A program made the translations under genes and the position numbers. A DNA stretch of 64,000 nt. Source: Chrysaora quinquecirrha (taxonomy: Eukaryota; Cnidaria; Scyphozoa; Semaeostomeae; Pelagiidae). Every line of letters begins with the position of its first letter. The stretch's first letter is position 1. The stretch is from assembly GCA_014526335.1 (NCBI GenBank), contig JACTAT010000016.1:4735478-4799477 (forward strand), given 5' to 3'. This document shows, in pieces, positions 1 through 26,613 of this stretch. The notes below the pieces were generated by a model. It saw only the letters and a program-made list of their open reading frames with translations, ran no database searches and was not told the DNA's origin.

Positions 1-183
1 GTTTTTGAACTACTTTAAAAACACCGTGCAGCTCATTTAACTTATTCTTGCTTGTCGAGAAATTTTTTGTGACGTAGCCAATTGTCAAACGAACATTGTA
101 AAGCAAATCTCAAATGTTTATCAATGTTTGATAGGGCTTCTTTTTTATACTATTAGCACTGTAATCCTTTTGCTTTGTTTTAG

Positions 184-14504
<14,321 letters not shown>

Positions 14505-15530
14505 ATGCTATGATTTTAGCAACTAACTTGAAAATGTGAATTCTATACAGTATGTATGTATTGATGTTGAATGAGTATTGTGATCGAATGAAGTATGCAC
14601 CAGTTTTAGTTATGTATTCTAGCTTCTTATAGATCTATCTTCTTTAGATATAAGTCTAGCGTCTTAGACAGACTGTTCCTAAATAACAGTATTTTAAACC
14701 CTTATATATTTTGAAAAACTACTTATTAGATTCCCAGAAGTTTTTTAAATTTCCCTTGCTTAGAATATGATACTTAACTTTTACCTATTCTGGGAAGGGA
14801 ATTTCACGAAATTCACCAAAGTTCGATTTTTAGTTAACCAAACCCTTATTCCAATTGTTCTCAGAGTTAAGACACCATACTATCTATACTAACCACACAA
14901 TTTATTGTAAAAAGTTAGTATACCCAGTGTATTTGTCCTTTTTTCTGATAGTACACCTACTGTAGTTATATAAAAAGTTTCACTACTGGATTAATACCTT
15001 AAATTATTGCCATATTTTATAATATTTTAATTTACTAGGCAATCTAGTAATTTTCGTTTGTCTTCTGTACCTACAGAATTAGAATTGTAATTGTAGTTGA
15101 TTTGTATCTGAAGAAAAATTTCTTACGAAAATTGAATCATTTTTATCATGGTTAATTTTTAACGCATATCCTATCGCCTTCTCGCGCTAGCGAATCTATA
15201 CGCACTACCATGATTGATACGCACGTCTATGGTGGTATTTTTTGCGGACAGTGGTGAATACGCACTACTGTGATGCCGATGGGTTATTATGCTTGATGTG
15301 TTGGTGTTTTTTGCGTTTGCTTGCCTTTTTTACGATTTCGAAAATGAAAATGGTTCTCCTTTTTCGGCCTATTATCATAGAAAAACCCTTTATTAAACCT
15401 TCAACAAGGTACTAAAAAGTGAGTTTTTAAAACTTCTGATGTTGGCCGATTTTTGGCCAATTGGCAAAGCTATAGGCTTGCTTTTTTTATTATTTGTTAG
15501 GATAATTATTATTTAGACCATTTTTATAGA
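14505..15530. other. Downstream of HECW: 3' UTR and intergenic DNA
   Basis: No coding exon or RNA gene is visible. The HECW 3' UTR should begin here, but no convincing polyadenylation signal was seen in the first 600 bp. The only AATAAA nearby overlaps the stop codon (14500-14505). A short direct repeat of TACGCAC(T)AC words lies around 15190-15265. Confidence 0.6.
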
Positions 15531-16030
15531 NNNNNNNNNNNNNNNNNNNNNNNNNNNNNNNNNNNNNNNNNNNNNNNNNNNNNNNNNNNNNNNNNNNNNN
15601 NNNNNNNNNNNNNNNNNNNNNNNNNNNNNNNNNNNNNNNNNNNNNNNNNNNNNNNNNNNNNNNNNNNNNNNNNNNNNNNNNNNNNNNNNNNNNNNNNNNN
15701 NNNNNNNNNNNNNNNNNNNNNNNNNNNNNNNNNNNNNNNNNNNNNNNNNNNNNNNNNNNNNNNNNNNNNNNNNNNNNNNNNNNNNNNNNNNNNNNNNNNN
15801 NNNNNNNNNNNNNNNNNNNNNNNNNNNNNNNNNNNNNNNNNNNNNNNNNNNNNNNNNNNNNNNNNNNNNNNNNNNNNNNNNNNNNNNNNNNNNNNNNNNN
15901 NNNNNNNNNNNNNNNNNNNNNNNNNNNNNNNNNNNNNNNNNNNNNNNNNNNNNNNNNNNNNNNNNNNNNNNNNNNNNNNNNNNNNNNNNNNNNNNNNNNN
16001 NNNNNNNNNNNNNNNNNNNNNNNNNNNNNN
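15531..16030. other. Assembly gap of exactly 500 N
   Basis: The round length of 500 N suggests a scaffolding gap of arbitrary size. Order and distance across it should not be trusted. The open frame spanning the Ns is not a gene. Confidence 0.99.
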
Positions 16031-16143
16031 ATTTTCTAGAGAAAAGAACTCATGACACAAATATTTTTGAAAGACTCCATAATTTTGGGGGTGAATTTGA
16101 GCCGCCATATGCATACCCTCGGGATTTTAAAGGAGATGCTATA

Positions 16144-16564
16144 TACACTTTTTCAACTAAGAGCCTCGTTTTCATAGTTTACGAAAATTTGTTCCTACAA
16201 AAATTTTGACCCCAGATTCAGATTGAGCATCTTCATTTTAGTGTTGACGAAAATTTTTACGCCTCTAGTCCTTACGATTCTGATTCTATAGATATAGCGA
16301 TTAAAAGTTTGAAAATGTATAAAGGATTTGACCGTGAAAAATCGCCGGGGGTGAAATTTTACACCCTCAGTCATTTTTCACGGTCAAATCCCTTACAAAT
16401 TTTCAAACTTTTAATCGCTGTAAAATCAGCATTGTATAGATTAGAGGCGCAAAAATTGGCCTCAACACTAAAAGAAGGTGCTGAACTCGAATCTGAAGTC
16501 GAAATGTTTCTGTGTGACAATTTTAAATTTTCTTGAAAACGAGGCCCCTAGTTGAAAAGGTGTA
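16144..16564. mobile_element. FB-1 foldback MITE
   Basis: The ends TACACTTTTTCAACTAAGAG and GTTGAAAAGGTGTA are inverted. The centre has the GGATTTGACCGTGAAAAATCG / inverted CGGTCAAATCC pair typical of the family. The element is 421 bp. Confidence 0.65.
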
Positions 16565-16568
16565 TACA

Positions 16569-16886
16569 GGTTTTTTTTTATAAGGAACACCTTTATAAGG
16601 AACTCGAGGCTGAAAATTTCCAAAAAATTAAGGAACTTTAAGGAACTGACGGTTTGTATGAAAAAGGAGCAGAAGTACCATATATTTCCCATCGTTCTTC
16701 CCAAAAAGGCTCCATTTATACTTAAAGTTAGAAATGAAGAATAGTTTATATGGATTTGCTGTTAAAATTAGTATTTATACATATCCCACGACAAGGAACA
16801 GTATTAGGAACTTTCAGCCTCATTTTGTTGAAAAATTAAGGAACTCCAGCCTCAACTCAGACCAAAGGTTCCTTATAAAAAACACG
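16569..16886. mobile_element. Foldback element rich in AAGGAACT words
   Basis: TTATAAGGAAC at the left is inverted as GTTCCTTATAA at the right. Between them, TTAAGGAACT and GAGGCTGAAA words recur in both orientations. It is probably a small non-autonomous transposon next to the FB-1 copy. Confidence 0.4.
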
Positions 16887-17518
16887 TGTAGGTATTCAAA
16901 TGTCTAAGAGATTCAGTGCTCTAAGAGCAATTTCATTTAAAAAACTAACAACGATTGAAGATTCTTATGCTTTGAATTCTCATGAAGAACTGTGTAAAGT
17001 ATTCTTAGCTTCCATATAAAAGTAAAAATAAAAACTACACTTCAACCGTTAAACGCAAGCAAACAGAATCTTGACATTTCAAACCTTCCTACTGAACGGG
17101 CAGTCTAGCCCTTACCTAAATGAAAATTCAATCTAATATCGAAAGAGTACTGATTTAAGGAAATCCCAACATATATGAACATTGTTATGTCTCCAGAATT
17201 ACCCTTGACGTCGTTTTTTAAACAGCAGTCTCGTACATCTTTTTCAGCCAGCATAGAATCACCCCTGCATTCTGCTTTAAGTAAATTTCTCGTTTTTCCT
17301 ACATTGCTTAGCTTGGGTTTTTCTAGTAAGCAATACAGTCTAGAGTACCATTTGAGCTAAACTACTATTTTTCTGTTATGAATTGAAGTTTGTTAGAAAA
17401 AGAAATGATCTTTGTAAACTGAAAGGTTCTTAGCATATTGATGGCTTTAGACTCAGTAGTACTTAAAATTTCTCCGAGAAAAATAGCTCAACATTTTAAG
17501 ACACAGCGGAAACGTTAT
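16887..17518. other. No feature recognised
   Basis: This is intergenic AT-rich DNA. Short open frames lack homology-like motifs or splice context. Nothing supports a gene. Confidence 0.5.
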
Positions 17519-17965
17519 TGGACATACTTGAAAGCTTTTTTCGTCTGACACACCTCAGAGTATAAACGTCAGAAGCAGACCGAACAATTGATGCGAATGT
17601 CTACTCAAATGCTGATCTAAAAGCAATAGCCAGAAAGTAGCGCTGAGCGTACATTGTATTTCAAACACCAATCAGCTTGTGGGATACAGCGGGAAGACAA
17701 GAGGATTAACTAAAGAGTCAAAGTGAGAAAGCGAACTCTTTCTGTCTAAACAGAATTCGTCTTTGATATGGACAGATTTCAAAACGCTTGACAAGAACTT
17801 GCTTTGCCAATGAGTTTAAAACAATCCTCGCTGTAATTTTCTACACTATTTAGGTCGTCAAGTAAGTTTTGTCCTATAGCAAATCCGTGTTTCAGGCTAG
17901 GCTCTTGTTTGGATCTGTGATGTGGTTCTTCTTTTTGCTGAAAATTGTTCCGACGAGTCAAAGGA
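17519..17965 (-). pseudogene. Decayed Penelope-like element, C-terminal and 3' UTR remnant
   Basis: On the minus strand, 17961 down to about 17780 encodes GQNLLDDLNSVENYSEDCFK, a form of the segment just after the GIY-YIG endonuclease in Penelope-like proteins. The frame then decays. The following 3' region (AAGCTGATTGGTGTTT, then TACTCTGAGG..GTCAGACGAAA at 17539-17558) is shared with the remnants at 54590-55200 and 57245-57530. This is a dead, 5'-truncated insertion. Confidence 0.55.
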
Positions 17966-18025
17966 ACAACCTTGTCTTAAACAGTAATCTGAAGATATGG
18001 AGTTCGACTACTATGCATAGCTTGT

Positions 18026-18176
18026 AAGTTAGATAGTTAGTTAATTAGATAGTTAGTTAGTTAGTTAGTTAGTTAATTAGTTAGTTAGTTAGTAAATTAG
18101 TCAGTCAGTCAGTTAGGTAGCTAGTTAGTGAGATAGTTTGTTAGTTGTTCAGTTAGTTAATTAGTTAGTTAGTTAA
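18026..18176. repeat. (TTAG)n microsatellite
   Basis: About 150 bp of imperfect TTAG/ATAG tetranucleotide repeats. The unit is not the TTAGGG metazoan telomere repeat. Confidence 0.85.
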
Positions 18177-19788
18177 TGGTGTGGTAGACGCTAGACAGTT
18201 GTTTTAGCGCAGTCTAAACACTTATTATAACATACAAACAAAAAGCTAATGAATAAACAAGCAGACAAACAAAAACAAAAACAAATATTGATCTATATAG
18301 CATAACAATATCTATATCACTTACCAGGTGATCTTGAGCCAGCCAACACTCACAGAGAAGTGAGACATGTACTGTAGACTTCTCGGTTAAAAAATGTGAA
18401 ATCATATCATAGACTAACTGGTCCATGCCTAGCCAAGCATTTACACATTGGCTATGTACATTGTACATCATATTCAACGGTGTCCAGATTCAATTATTCG
18501 AAACCAGTCTTTGCTCAACTTTTACCTGCTTGAAAATCATTCGAAAACTAACAGATATGCAATGATACCACTGTTAGATTTTTAGGGCTTTCATTGATCT
18601 TTTAACGTTTGGCCCCCTTTTCAGTGACCTTTTTTAACGCTTGGCCTCGTTTTCAGTGACCATTATCAACGATTGGCCACAAATCCCGCAGATCTGAGGA
18701 CAACTGATAGTGCTGCGGGGGAGATAGTGAGAAAAGGGAACTCAGACGTGGACTTGGACCCTTGCGCAGATCATAAACTCGCACGAAAACAACGCCTTTT
18801 GATTAGCAAATATGAGAAATAAGGCTAGAATGCAGTTTAGCGGACCCACTTTATGGAAACTGCTGAAATTTAGTTGAATTGTTCGACTAGTCGAATTTCA
18901 AGAAGTAGCGTCAGAATTAGACTTACTACACGGGTCGTTGTTATCGCTATTGAATTGAATTGCTGGACGCTCAAACTAACTGAGCGAACAACAACAACAT
19001 CCAGTCAATTCAATGTGAGCGAAAGTTAGGGACTTGGGAAGCAAGTCTACGTCAGAATTAGGGCAGTGTTTTAGGATCATAGTTGGCAGGTGCTAGAATC
19101 AGTGTTATGTCTCATAATAAGATCATGAAAATAACTGATATCACAACAAGGGTTTTGGGGTGGCGGCCCCAAAGAGAGGAAAACAACATATTTTGATCAA
19201 AGATCCATTTTGCATGTGTTTTTTTGAGATCAATGATTTGTTTACGCTTTTGCCATTCACTATCTCTTTTACGGTGTTTATGCAAAATACAAAATTTCGA
19301 ACAATCGAATCAATCACGTTGGAAATTTTAAACGTAAGACGACGATAACGGAAATTCAATTCATTTTCAAACTTCTAAAGAAAAGTGGGTCCGCTAAAGT
19401 GCATGTGATTGGTTATTATTATTCAACTAATATTTTGGTATACATTTTAATAAATTTTCTTCAAAATTTTTGGCATATGATTTGCGTTTTATGCAAACCA
19501 CTCTTCGCTGGATTTCTTGTGATGCGCACCTCCTCTGCGAGGTAGCTTAGCACAAAATACTGCGTGTTTTACGCTGGTGCTTGTTGTTTCTGAGTAGGTT
19601 TTCGCTGTTTTCTACAAAAAAAATTAGTTTTTTTGGCTCTTATGCGAAAGTATTTGTCTTCTTCGTTTTATTGTGTGCTTTGCTGTTGCTGTTCGTGCAT
19701 ATTTTTATGATTGGAGTGTGGAGAGGGAGAAGTCTCGGCATCGGCCTTTTTCCTCTTGAAGTCGAAATGTAAACAAAGTGATAAGTGC
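18177..19788. other. No gene recognised; short inverted words only
   Basis: A foldback around 18890-19060 has GTCAGAATTAGACTTACTAC inverted or repeated as AAGTCTACGTCAGAATTAGG, with inverted CAATTCAAT cores. Similar words occur near 1385-1530 and 4075-4200. It is probably another small MITE family. No coding support was found. Confidence 0.4.
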
Positions 19789-20201
19789 AACCGATTCCCG
19801 GGGGGGAGGTACTTCCATTGTTCATTATACTAGACGTGCCACCCTAATGGGTTACTTTTTCAGCGCCAATTTCCCTACATATGGGTCGATTTTTCGTAAA
19901 GAATCTCTACACATGGGTAGTAAAATATTTAGACATGCATTGCTTTGAAAAGCCTGATAAAAAGTGCGTTTGAGTTTTCAGCGCAAATGCCTTTTCGTCG
20001 CATTTAGAGTTGCCTCAGGCGTTAAATTGGGCTCAAACATTTGAGATATTGGTACAAATGGGTAAAAAATTTCGTTGTTTTTTCTATAGATGGGTACCAC
20101 GAGAAACAGAATTTATCGGTAGACATGTGTGGGTTTGGAAAAACTGGGCGGCACGTCTAGTTATTTGAACAATGAAGTATACCCCCCCCCGGGAACCGGT
20201 T
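19789..20201. mobile_element. MITE with AACCGATTCCCGGG-type terminal inverted repeats
   Basis: About 45 bp at each end are inverted with few differences (AACCGATTCCCGGG, then GTAC/TATACTTC, then ACTAGACGTGCC). The 413-bp interior is homologous, in opposite orientation, to 31760-32998, a copy later broken by two insertions. Confidence 0.65.
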
Positions 20202-20567
20202 CGTTATTGCTAATGTGATGTTTAATCTATAACTTAACAGAAACTTAATTATTTATCAATTTTTGATTAGGATAATAATCATCATCAATTTATCTGCCAA
20301 TTGCAAGAAAGTCCACGTAAAATCATTGATTACTTCATTTCACTGCAGAGAGTTCACATTCCGCCATGGTCAAGTGTTGCTTACAGCGCACGCGCATCAC
20401 TCTCAGACCCGCTTTTGAAAGAATGTTACAAAAGTAAATCAACGGAGCTATGACATTGCATTATAAAAATAACCTATTCAATTGCGCTCTGAATTTGAAT
20501 GCTTGTTTGTCACGGCAGTGATTTTCTTCCTGCACAATAGAAGGAGTTTATTGTTCATTACCGAGAG
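20202..20567. other. No feature recognised
   Basis: This stretch is AT-rich intergenic DNA with no coding, RNA or repeat signal that I could support. Confidence 0.4.
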
Positions 20568-20870
20568 ACAGAGCAGCGTAGCGTAGTGGTTAGCACTTGC
20601 GCCATTTGGGCTCAAGGTCTGTGGTTCAAATCCAGACAAGGGAGCACAAATTTACAAGGTGTAAAAACCTTGCTCTCTGTGACACCGCACCAAGGTGTAA
20701 AATTGGTACCTTAGTGATGAAGGCCTAAAAACCCTCGTAGCGCCGACTGTATGGCTGCACGCGAGTCGATATATACTAAAATTAAAAAACAAGGCCTGAG
20801 CTAAGGGGGTAAATACTTGTAAAGCGCTGTTGAATATGTCCAGTAATAGATAACGGCGCTATATAAAAGC
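20568..20870 (+). mobile_element. tRNA-derived SINE, family 2, with GCGCTATATAAA tail
   Basis: The head resembles a tRNA, with A box TAGCGTAGTGG (20579-20589) and B box GGTTCAAATCC (20623-20633). A 200-bp unrelated body follows, ending in GCGCTATATAAA (20855-20866). That kind of 3' end is shared with L2/CR1-like LINE partners in many animals. It is too long and poorly paired to be a functional tRNA. No clear target duplication was found. Confidence 0.7.
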
Positions 20871-21914
20871 CATGACCTTTCTTGACCACCCCTCGCCAGT
20901 TAGACCCTGTTCCAACCTTCCCTCTTTTCGCCCTCCCAGCAATTCGATTAGAATTAGAGCCAAAAAGGACAGTTTTTTATTTGAAGGTTTTTATTCAAAT
21001 ATTATGCTTGTACTGATGAAAAAGTCAATATTATGTTTCAAGTATGTACATTTTCAATGCTACACCACAGTCTTCCTACAGCCCTTGATTTAAGCATGAT
21101 GATTCAAGCTGTCTAGGCGAGCTTCTTTTTTAGCAGGAAATAGTATTTATAAATCACATGATTTATTGCGCATTTAGAAAATATACAAGCAAGAAATGTT
21201 CTTACAGAAAGGGATTTTTATTATGACGTTTCAACTATTGACGTAAGTAGGTAAAAAGCATCGAAAGTTCATAACGTGCAAGAAGACACGTATTGCATTG
21301 AAATTATTGTAGCAGCTAATTCAGCTTTAATTTTTTTTGCATTGTTCTGTTGTTAATGTAGACCATGTATCCAAGGATATTGTGTCGAATTATAAAAAAG
21401 CATTCCCATTCACATGCTTACAATATAAGGACCCCTCGCGTATTAAGATTTCGCATTTGCTCTGCGGATATTTATGAATTTATTTCCTGTGATTTTCTTG
21501 GTGTGAAAATTTACTTTGCCGATTGTATTTGTTTGTGAGAACTTATGCCGATCCCCCCGTTAACTTTGTCCCAATGCCCACTCCCTTTATATATTCTCTG
21601 TTCCCCTTTCCCTGTTCCAATATTTTCAATTCACTTTGATTTCCCGTTCCAGTCCTCTCGGGTTCCATTTGTTTGCTGTTACGTCACAGTTGAACTGGAA
21701 ATCGAATGGCTGCCATTAACCGAAAGTTGGGAAGCTGGAGATCGGCTATTTATTGGCGTTTATCTCATTTATTCTTTCAGGGTAAGGTTAGTTTTGGTTA
21801 TGTCATGCTAAAGAAGGTAATCATCCATAGATCAAGGTTGTTATGCATATGTAGGTACCTGTACTTCCTATTACAAATTTGAAGTATTTGGCTTGTAGAC
21901 ACTAGACATGCCGA
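20871..21914. other. Intergenic; one MITE fragment, no gene
   Basis: About 21335-21410 (GTAGACCATGTATCC, then CGAATTATAAAAAAGC) is homologous in inverse orientation to the interior of the 32606-32981 MITE. The short open frames, including a proline-rich one at 21545-21811, have no recognisable motif. Confidence 0.4.
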
Positions 21915-22506
21915 GGGGCAAATCACTCCCTAAAAAGTGTACGTGATTTTTAATCAGGGGTTATTTTTGTGTGATTAATGTGATTAATTTGTGATTAATG
22001 TGATTTTTCGTGATTAATATGATTTTTTTATGATTAATCTTGAAAGTGTATGTGATTTTATTTTGATTATTTTATGATTAATTTGGTTATTTTTTTATTT
22101 ATTTAATTATTTTGTGATTATTTGATTAATTTGTGATTATTTTGATTATTCGTGATTAATTTGATTTTTGGTGATTATTTTGATTATTTGTGATTAATTT
22201 GATTTTTTGTGATTAATTTGTTTGTTTTATGATAAATTTGATTATTTGTGATTAATTTGATTGTTTTTGCGATTAACCTGGAAAGTGTGCGTGATTTTGA
22301 TTTGATTATTTTGTGATTAATTTGATTAATTTGTGATTAATTTGATTATTTTGTGATTAATTTTGTGATTAATTTGATTTTTGTGATTAATTTGATTATT
22401 TGTGATTAATTTGATTATTTTGTGATTAATTTGATGCCCTCGAGACAATTTGTGATTAATCTTGAAAGAATATAAATGTACGTGATTTTAATCAGTGATT
22501 TGCCCT
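21915..22506. mobile_element. MITE filled by a GTGATTAATTTGATTATTTT minisatellite
   Basis: GGGGCAAATCACT at the left is inverted as AGTGATTTGCCCT at the right. Just inside each end is GTACGTGATTTTAATCA. The interior is about 450 bp of degenerate 15-21 bp repeats built on TTTGTGATTAATTTGATTA. It appears to be a small transposon whose core expanded as a minisatellite. Confidence 0.55.
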
Positions 22507-22800
22507 GCGCAAACTTTGCACATAGTTTGCTCTATTGTTTTATCTGCGTTTGGAAGTATGCCAAGAGTTTGTGCAAATTTGCAAAGCACAAGCAAACTGT
22601 TGCAAGCTAAAAGCAAACTTTGTAAAGCGTATGCATAAAGATAGCATTATGCAAACTTGTTACTTGATTGCTTGCTGGAGAGTTGTTTTCAATATGTTTC
22701 CTGCAAATTCAGATGGTTGACAATAAAACCACTATAATCAAGTTAGCGGAAAAGTTTTTTCTTGGCAAAAGCAATAACTTTTTTTAATAAGCAACTGGTC
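22507..22800. repeat. Tract dense in GCAAAC/TTTGCA words
   Basis: GCAAAC, TTTGCA and TTGCAAGC words recur at irregular spacing through 22507-22700. A similar tract, mostly in the other orientation, lies at about 25120-25515. The role and family are unknown. Confidence 0.35.
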
Positions 22801-22814
22801 AGTTAGCAACTCAG

Positions 22815-22940
22815 TGTGTAGAAATGATTGATTGAAAATTTTACCCCCAGCGATTTTTCACGGTCAAATTCTTGATAGAATTTAACGCCTATAAAATCAA
22901 TATCTTGAAGACTAGAAGCATAAAATTTTGCTTCGGTCAT
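22815..22940. mobile_element. FB-1 foldback MITE fragment
   Basis: The word order TTTTACCCCCAGCGATTTTTC, ACGGTCAAAT, CCTATAAAATCAATATCTTG matches the right half of the 3124-3527 element. Its ends are lost. Confidence 0.5.
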
Positions 22941-23741
22941 TGGGATGTTCTCCATTCCTTCAGTATTTTCATTGGCAAGTAGAGGCGCATTATCCCAGCT
23001 ATTTCTGCTGGTAGCATCTTCTTTTCCGACATCCGTACTGTTGTTGTTTGACTTCACCAGTGGGTCATTCTCCAAATTTTCAAGCGCTATAAAATCACCG
23101 CTAAGACCCTCTTTTGTTAATTTTTCTGGTGCTACCATTACCTCAACTGACTATCTTTGAGTACCAGAAGTACTAGGCGAATTCTTCCATCTATTCTTCG
23201 TTCACCGTGACACGTCCTCTAATGCGAAATCTTCCTAAACTGTTCACCATATTTTGCTCGTTCGTCCTGCGATTCCGATAATAAAGCTACAACTTTTCTC
23301 GTTTATTCTTTCGATTTGGATATTTATAATAAAATATAGTTGTCTATCAAAAACGCTTCATCTTAACAGCTAACATAAAGAAAGCGCCACATGAGCCAAT
23401 CACATTAGTGCAAATTCTGCAAAAGACGCAAAATAATTATATTCGTTGCTGTAAATAAAAATAAAAACACATGGTCAGATTTTTGTTACTACAGTGATAA
23501 CTGAGAACAATAGAAAGATAGAACAATGGCAAAAACAAAACGACGCGGCTTGGGTATAGCGAAATGATCACGCAGGTTTCCACGTCTTTTTATAGCAAGC
23601 CCTTGGGAGTGCATATTATTGAACTAAAACTGAAAAACATTTGAAAAGATTGAATCTTTGAATGAGGCCCGTGAGACACAATCCCTTGTCAACATCATTG
23701 ATATCACGCTTCTTTTCACGAATACGAATGACGGTTGAAAG
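22941..23741. other. No gene supported
   Basis: A minus-strand open frame (23138 to 22803) overlaps the MITE fragment and has no recognisable domain. Plain intergenic DNA follows. Confidence 0.4.
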
Positions 23742-23959
23742 TTGAATTTGCGTTGCAATTCAACGACGAAGCCAGAGGTCAAACTGCCAAGGTCAAGAAA
23801 AACAGCGATAAACGTAATAGATCTTCCATTTAACGAATACAGTAAGCTGCAAAAGTCATCAATTGGCTCTAGAAGTGACAGTAAATGTACAAGGAACAGA
23901 GAAAGAGGGTTTCAAAGGCTGTAGTGAGCTCCACTTGAAGTGAGTATCGTTTCCCTCAG

Positions 23960-24174
23960 TGACGTTTTCGAGAAGAAAATTTTCAAAGAAAGTGGCTTCG
24001 CATTTGATTTTAAGAACCCACCACAATCATGCAACTCACTGCCCGCAACATCGCTCCAACTCAATCAGGATGGCATTTATGCTGCCAAATGGATTGAGTA
24101 CAAATCACAAGGAGGGAAAAAAATAAAGATTCCGAAATTCTACGATTGCAAAATTCTGAAGGTCAATACCGTTG
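23960..24174 (+). CDS. Putative upstream exon of an unrecognised gene
   Basis: A TTTCCCTCAG acceptor at 23959 and a consensus GTGAGT donor at 24175 bound a 215-nt open stretch ending in phase 1. It encodes a lysine-rich segment (DGIYAAKWIEYKSQGGKKIK). The donor phase matches the acceptor at 27262, so it may join the long exon at 27263-28401. Further upstream the same frame is open from 23742 but closed by TAG TGA at 23922-23927. A 39-nt intron (23921-23959) would remove these in phase 2, but so short an intron is doubtful. The family is not recognised, and this may be a decaying gene. Confidence 0.35.
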
Positions 24175-26239
24175 GTGAGTTTTTGTTACTTTTTCCATTG
24201 AACTGTCTTTAATGCTTAAGCGCAAATAGATTCAAATAGATTGGTCAAAGGCCCTTGAATGTTGAAGTTTGAAGAGCATCTTTTATGTCATCTTCTTTCA
24301 AAACCTTTACTTGTCTGTGTTATTTTTTTTTTTAGCTACCAATAACTAGCAGCCCATTTTCAATGTACCAGCCAAGTAAAGCGACTGAGGTATATATATA
24401 TTTGATTTAATACCATGTTGTGCATTGGAAAGGTTTAGGCTTTTGGAAAATGTTTCACTTTTCAATATATTTCGCAGCTTGTCATTACTTAGGTAGTATA
24501 ACATGTCTACTTATTGCTTATACGTGAAAACTTTGATTTGATCAAATATTCACTGTTCAAATCATTCATCTGTGTGAATTTTCTCAATGAAAACCAAGGA
24601 TTTAAGAGTACTCAAACCCTTCATTTATGTGCATTTTCTGAATAAAAACCAATAGGATTTAACAGTACTATGAGAACTATAGGAAGTTTCAAAGTTTAAA
24701 AACATATCAGAGAATACTCTCAGCAATAAAGGGTAAATAATATTTATGCAGATTACAAATTTATCCTTGTGCAAAATATTTAAGTATTGGTTCCTTGGTT
24801 CAGAACCGAACAGTATTGTATCACGCAGTTAGTTTAAATAATAAACATATTTTGCCTTTTTTAGTTTTCTTGATGAGAAAGTTGCCTAGTGGGAAGTCTG
24901 GGTGCACAGATCAAGAAATTAACAAAAAGATAAATGTAAAATGTGATGGTTTATTGCCGTGCATTTGGAAAGGAAACTCAGGACGATTTGTTAAAAAAAT
25001 AAAAACTTTTGTTAAAACAATAGAAACTTTCTGCAGCAAATTCAAGATATTTACTTCAGAAATGGTCATTTTGTATTGTACTTTTTTTTCTTATCAGTAG
25101 CTTCAAAGAAATCATTTTGCTCATGTTTTTCTTTTGCTCTGGGAGCATGCACAGTGTTTGCAATCAATTTGCAAATTTTTTTCTGTTATTTGTATTCAGC
25201 TTGCAAGGGTTTGCACAGAGTATGTGTAAAGGGTAAAAAGAGGTTTGCAGAGAACATGCATGCTGCAAACTCTATTCAAATATCTCATTGTTCATGATTT
25301 GCTATTGGTTTGCACAATGCAAACCCTTTTGTTCTATGCTTATCACTGACAAATTCTAGGAGCTTGCAAAATGGTGCAAAATTCAAATGACTTCCAAACT
25401 ATTTGCAAATTTGTATTGTTATTGTCTTTGAAAATCTTTTCATACTGCAAACAAACACACTGCAAAGTTTGTGACAAATCTGCTGCAAATCAATTGCAAA
25501 CTCTGATTTTTTACTAAGGGTGGGCGACTTCTGGTCCAGCCATGAAATGGGCGACCTGCCTATCCCTTGCCTGTATGAAATGTTTTTCACTGAGATTCTT
25601 GTAGACTGAATCTTAGATAAAAAGTTATGCTTGTTTCGAGAAATTGATTGATGACTTTGAAGAAAATCTACATTTACTTTGGAGTTCTATCCAGTAATTC
25701 ATTTTGTTTTCACCCTTTTCTGAAACGGGCCTAAGCATCGTCTCTCTAGCCAACACTCAAGACGATCGCGCGACAAGTCTGACCCGTCACTGCCAGCTTC
25801 GACTTAAAATTCACGATCCAAGAATCAAACAACCCTTTAGTAAAATGTAGGTAAACACATGGCCTAGGCAGTCGCCCATTTTACGGCTAAAAGTGCCCAC
25901 CCCTAAAACTCTTGAAAATACAAAGATTGAATATGATTTTGAGATTGATAATGTCTTTTGTCCTTATGTACCACTTTCTTTTCTTTGATTAGTATGTTGA
26001 AACTAATTTTTGTTTTATGCCGCAGAAAAAAACAACACTTCAAACTTGGCCTAGATAGATGCTCGCCTATTTTACGTGAAAGAGACAAAGAGTAAAAGAG
26101 GTCGAAGCTGGCCTATAGTGTCGGGTCAGACTTGTCGTGCAATCGCAGCTCCCCATTTTACGGCTGGACCATAAGTGGCCCATTTTCTTGCTCGCCCATT
26201 TACGGCACTCAGAAGGGAACCACATCAGCTCCGTCAGAC
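24175..26239. other. Probable intron or intergenic DNA without recognised genes
   Basis: It contains the second GCAAAC/TTTGCA-dense tract (about 25120-25515). Around 25520-25900 and 26085-26215 there are inverted related sentences (GGGCGACCTGCC, TTTTACGGCTGGACC, CGCCCATTTTACG), probably ends of a diverged foldback element. No coding support was found. Confidence 0.4.
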
Positions 26240-26613
26240 AGCATTAAAATTTTTTGAAATCACATGATATCGAGCTTTTGATATGAAAATCTTAAAAGCA
26301 GCCAAAACTTAGTCTAGGTACAAAGTTTCACTGTCCTAGTGCTTGTGTTCTTAATTTTATGAGCATTCAAAGTTCCCGATTTCATGAAGGCTTTGACCGC
26401 AAAAAATGAACTTGGTGAAACTTTTTACCCCAAGCACGGTCAAAGCCCTTATAAAATCGTAAACTTTGGATGCCCTTGAAATCAATAATACACGCGTTGA
26501 GATAGTAAAACTTTGCACCTAGATTAATTTTTGGGTGTTTTATACGTTTTTTGCATCAAAAGATTGATATCTTGCGATTTTGTAAAAATTTTTCTCTACC
26601 GAAATGATCTATA
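26240..26613. mobile_element. Diverged FB-1-like foldback element
   Basis: GATATCGAGCTTTTGAT on the left is inverted as ATCAAAAGATTGATATC on the right. The centre has the AAGGCTTTGACCG / CGGTCAAAGCCCTT pair that parallels FB-1. The right end (GAAATGATCTATA) matches the family terminus GAAATGGTCTA. Confidence 0.5.

Noticed and set aside
15524..16114. 196-codon minus-strand open frame
   Set aside because: It is made almost entirely of N from the assembly gap.
18026..18176. Interstitial telomere repeat
   Set aside because: The unit is TTAG, not TTAGGG or TTAGG, and it is highly degenerate.
20568..20640. Functional tRNA gene
   Set aside because: A and B boxes are present but acceptor and anticodon stems do not pair, and a SINE body with a typical tail follows.
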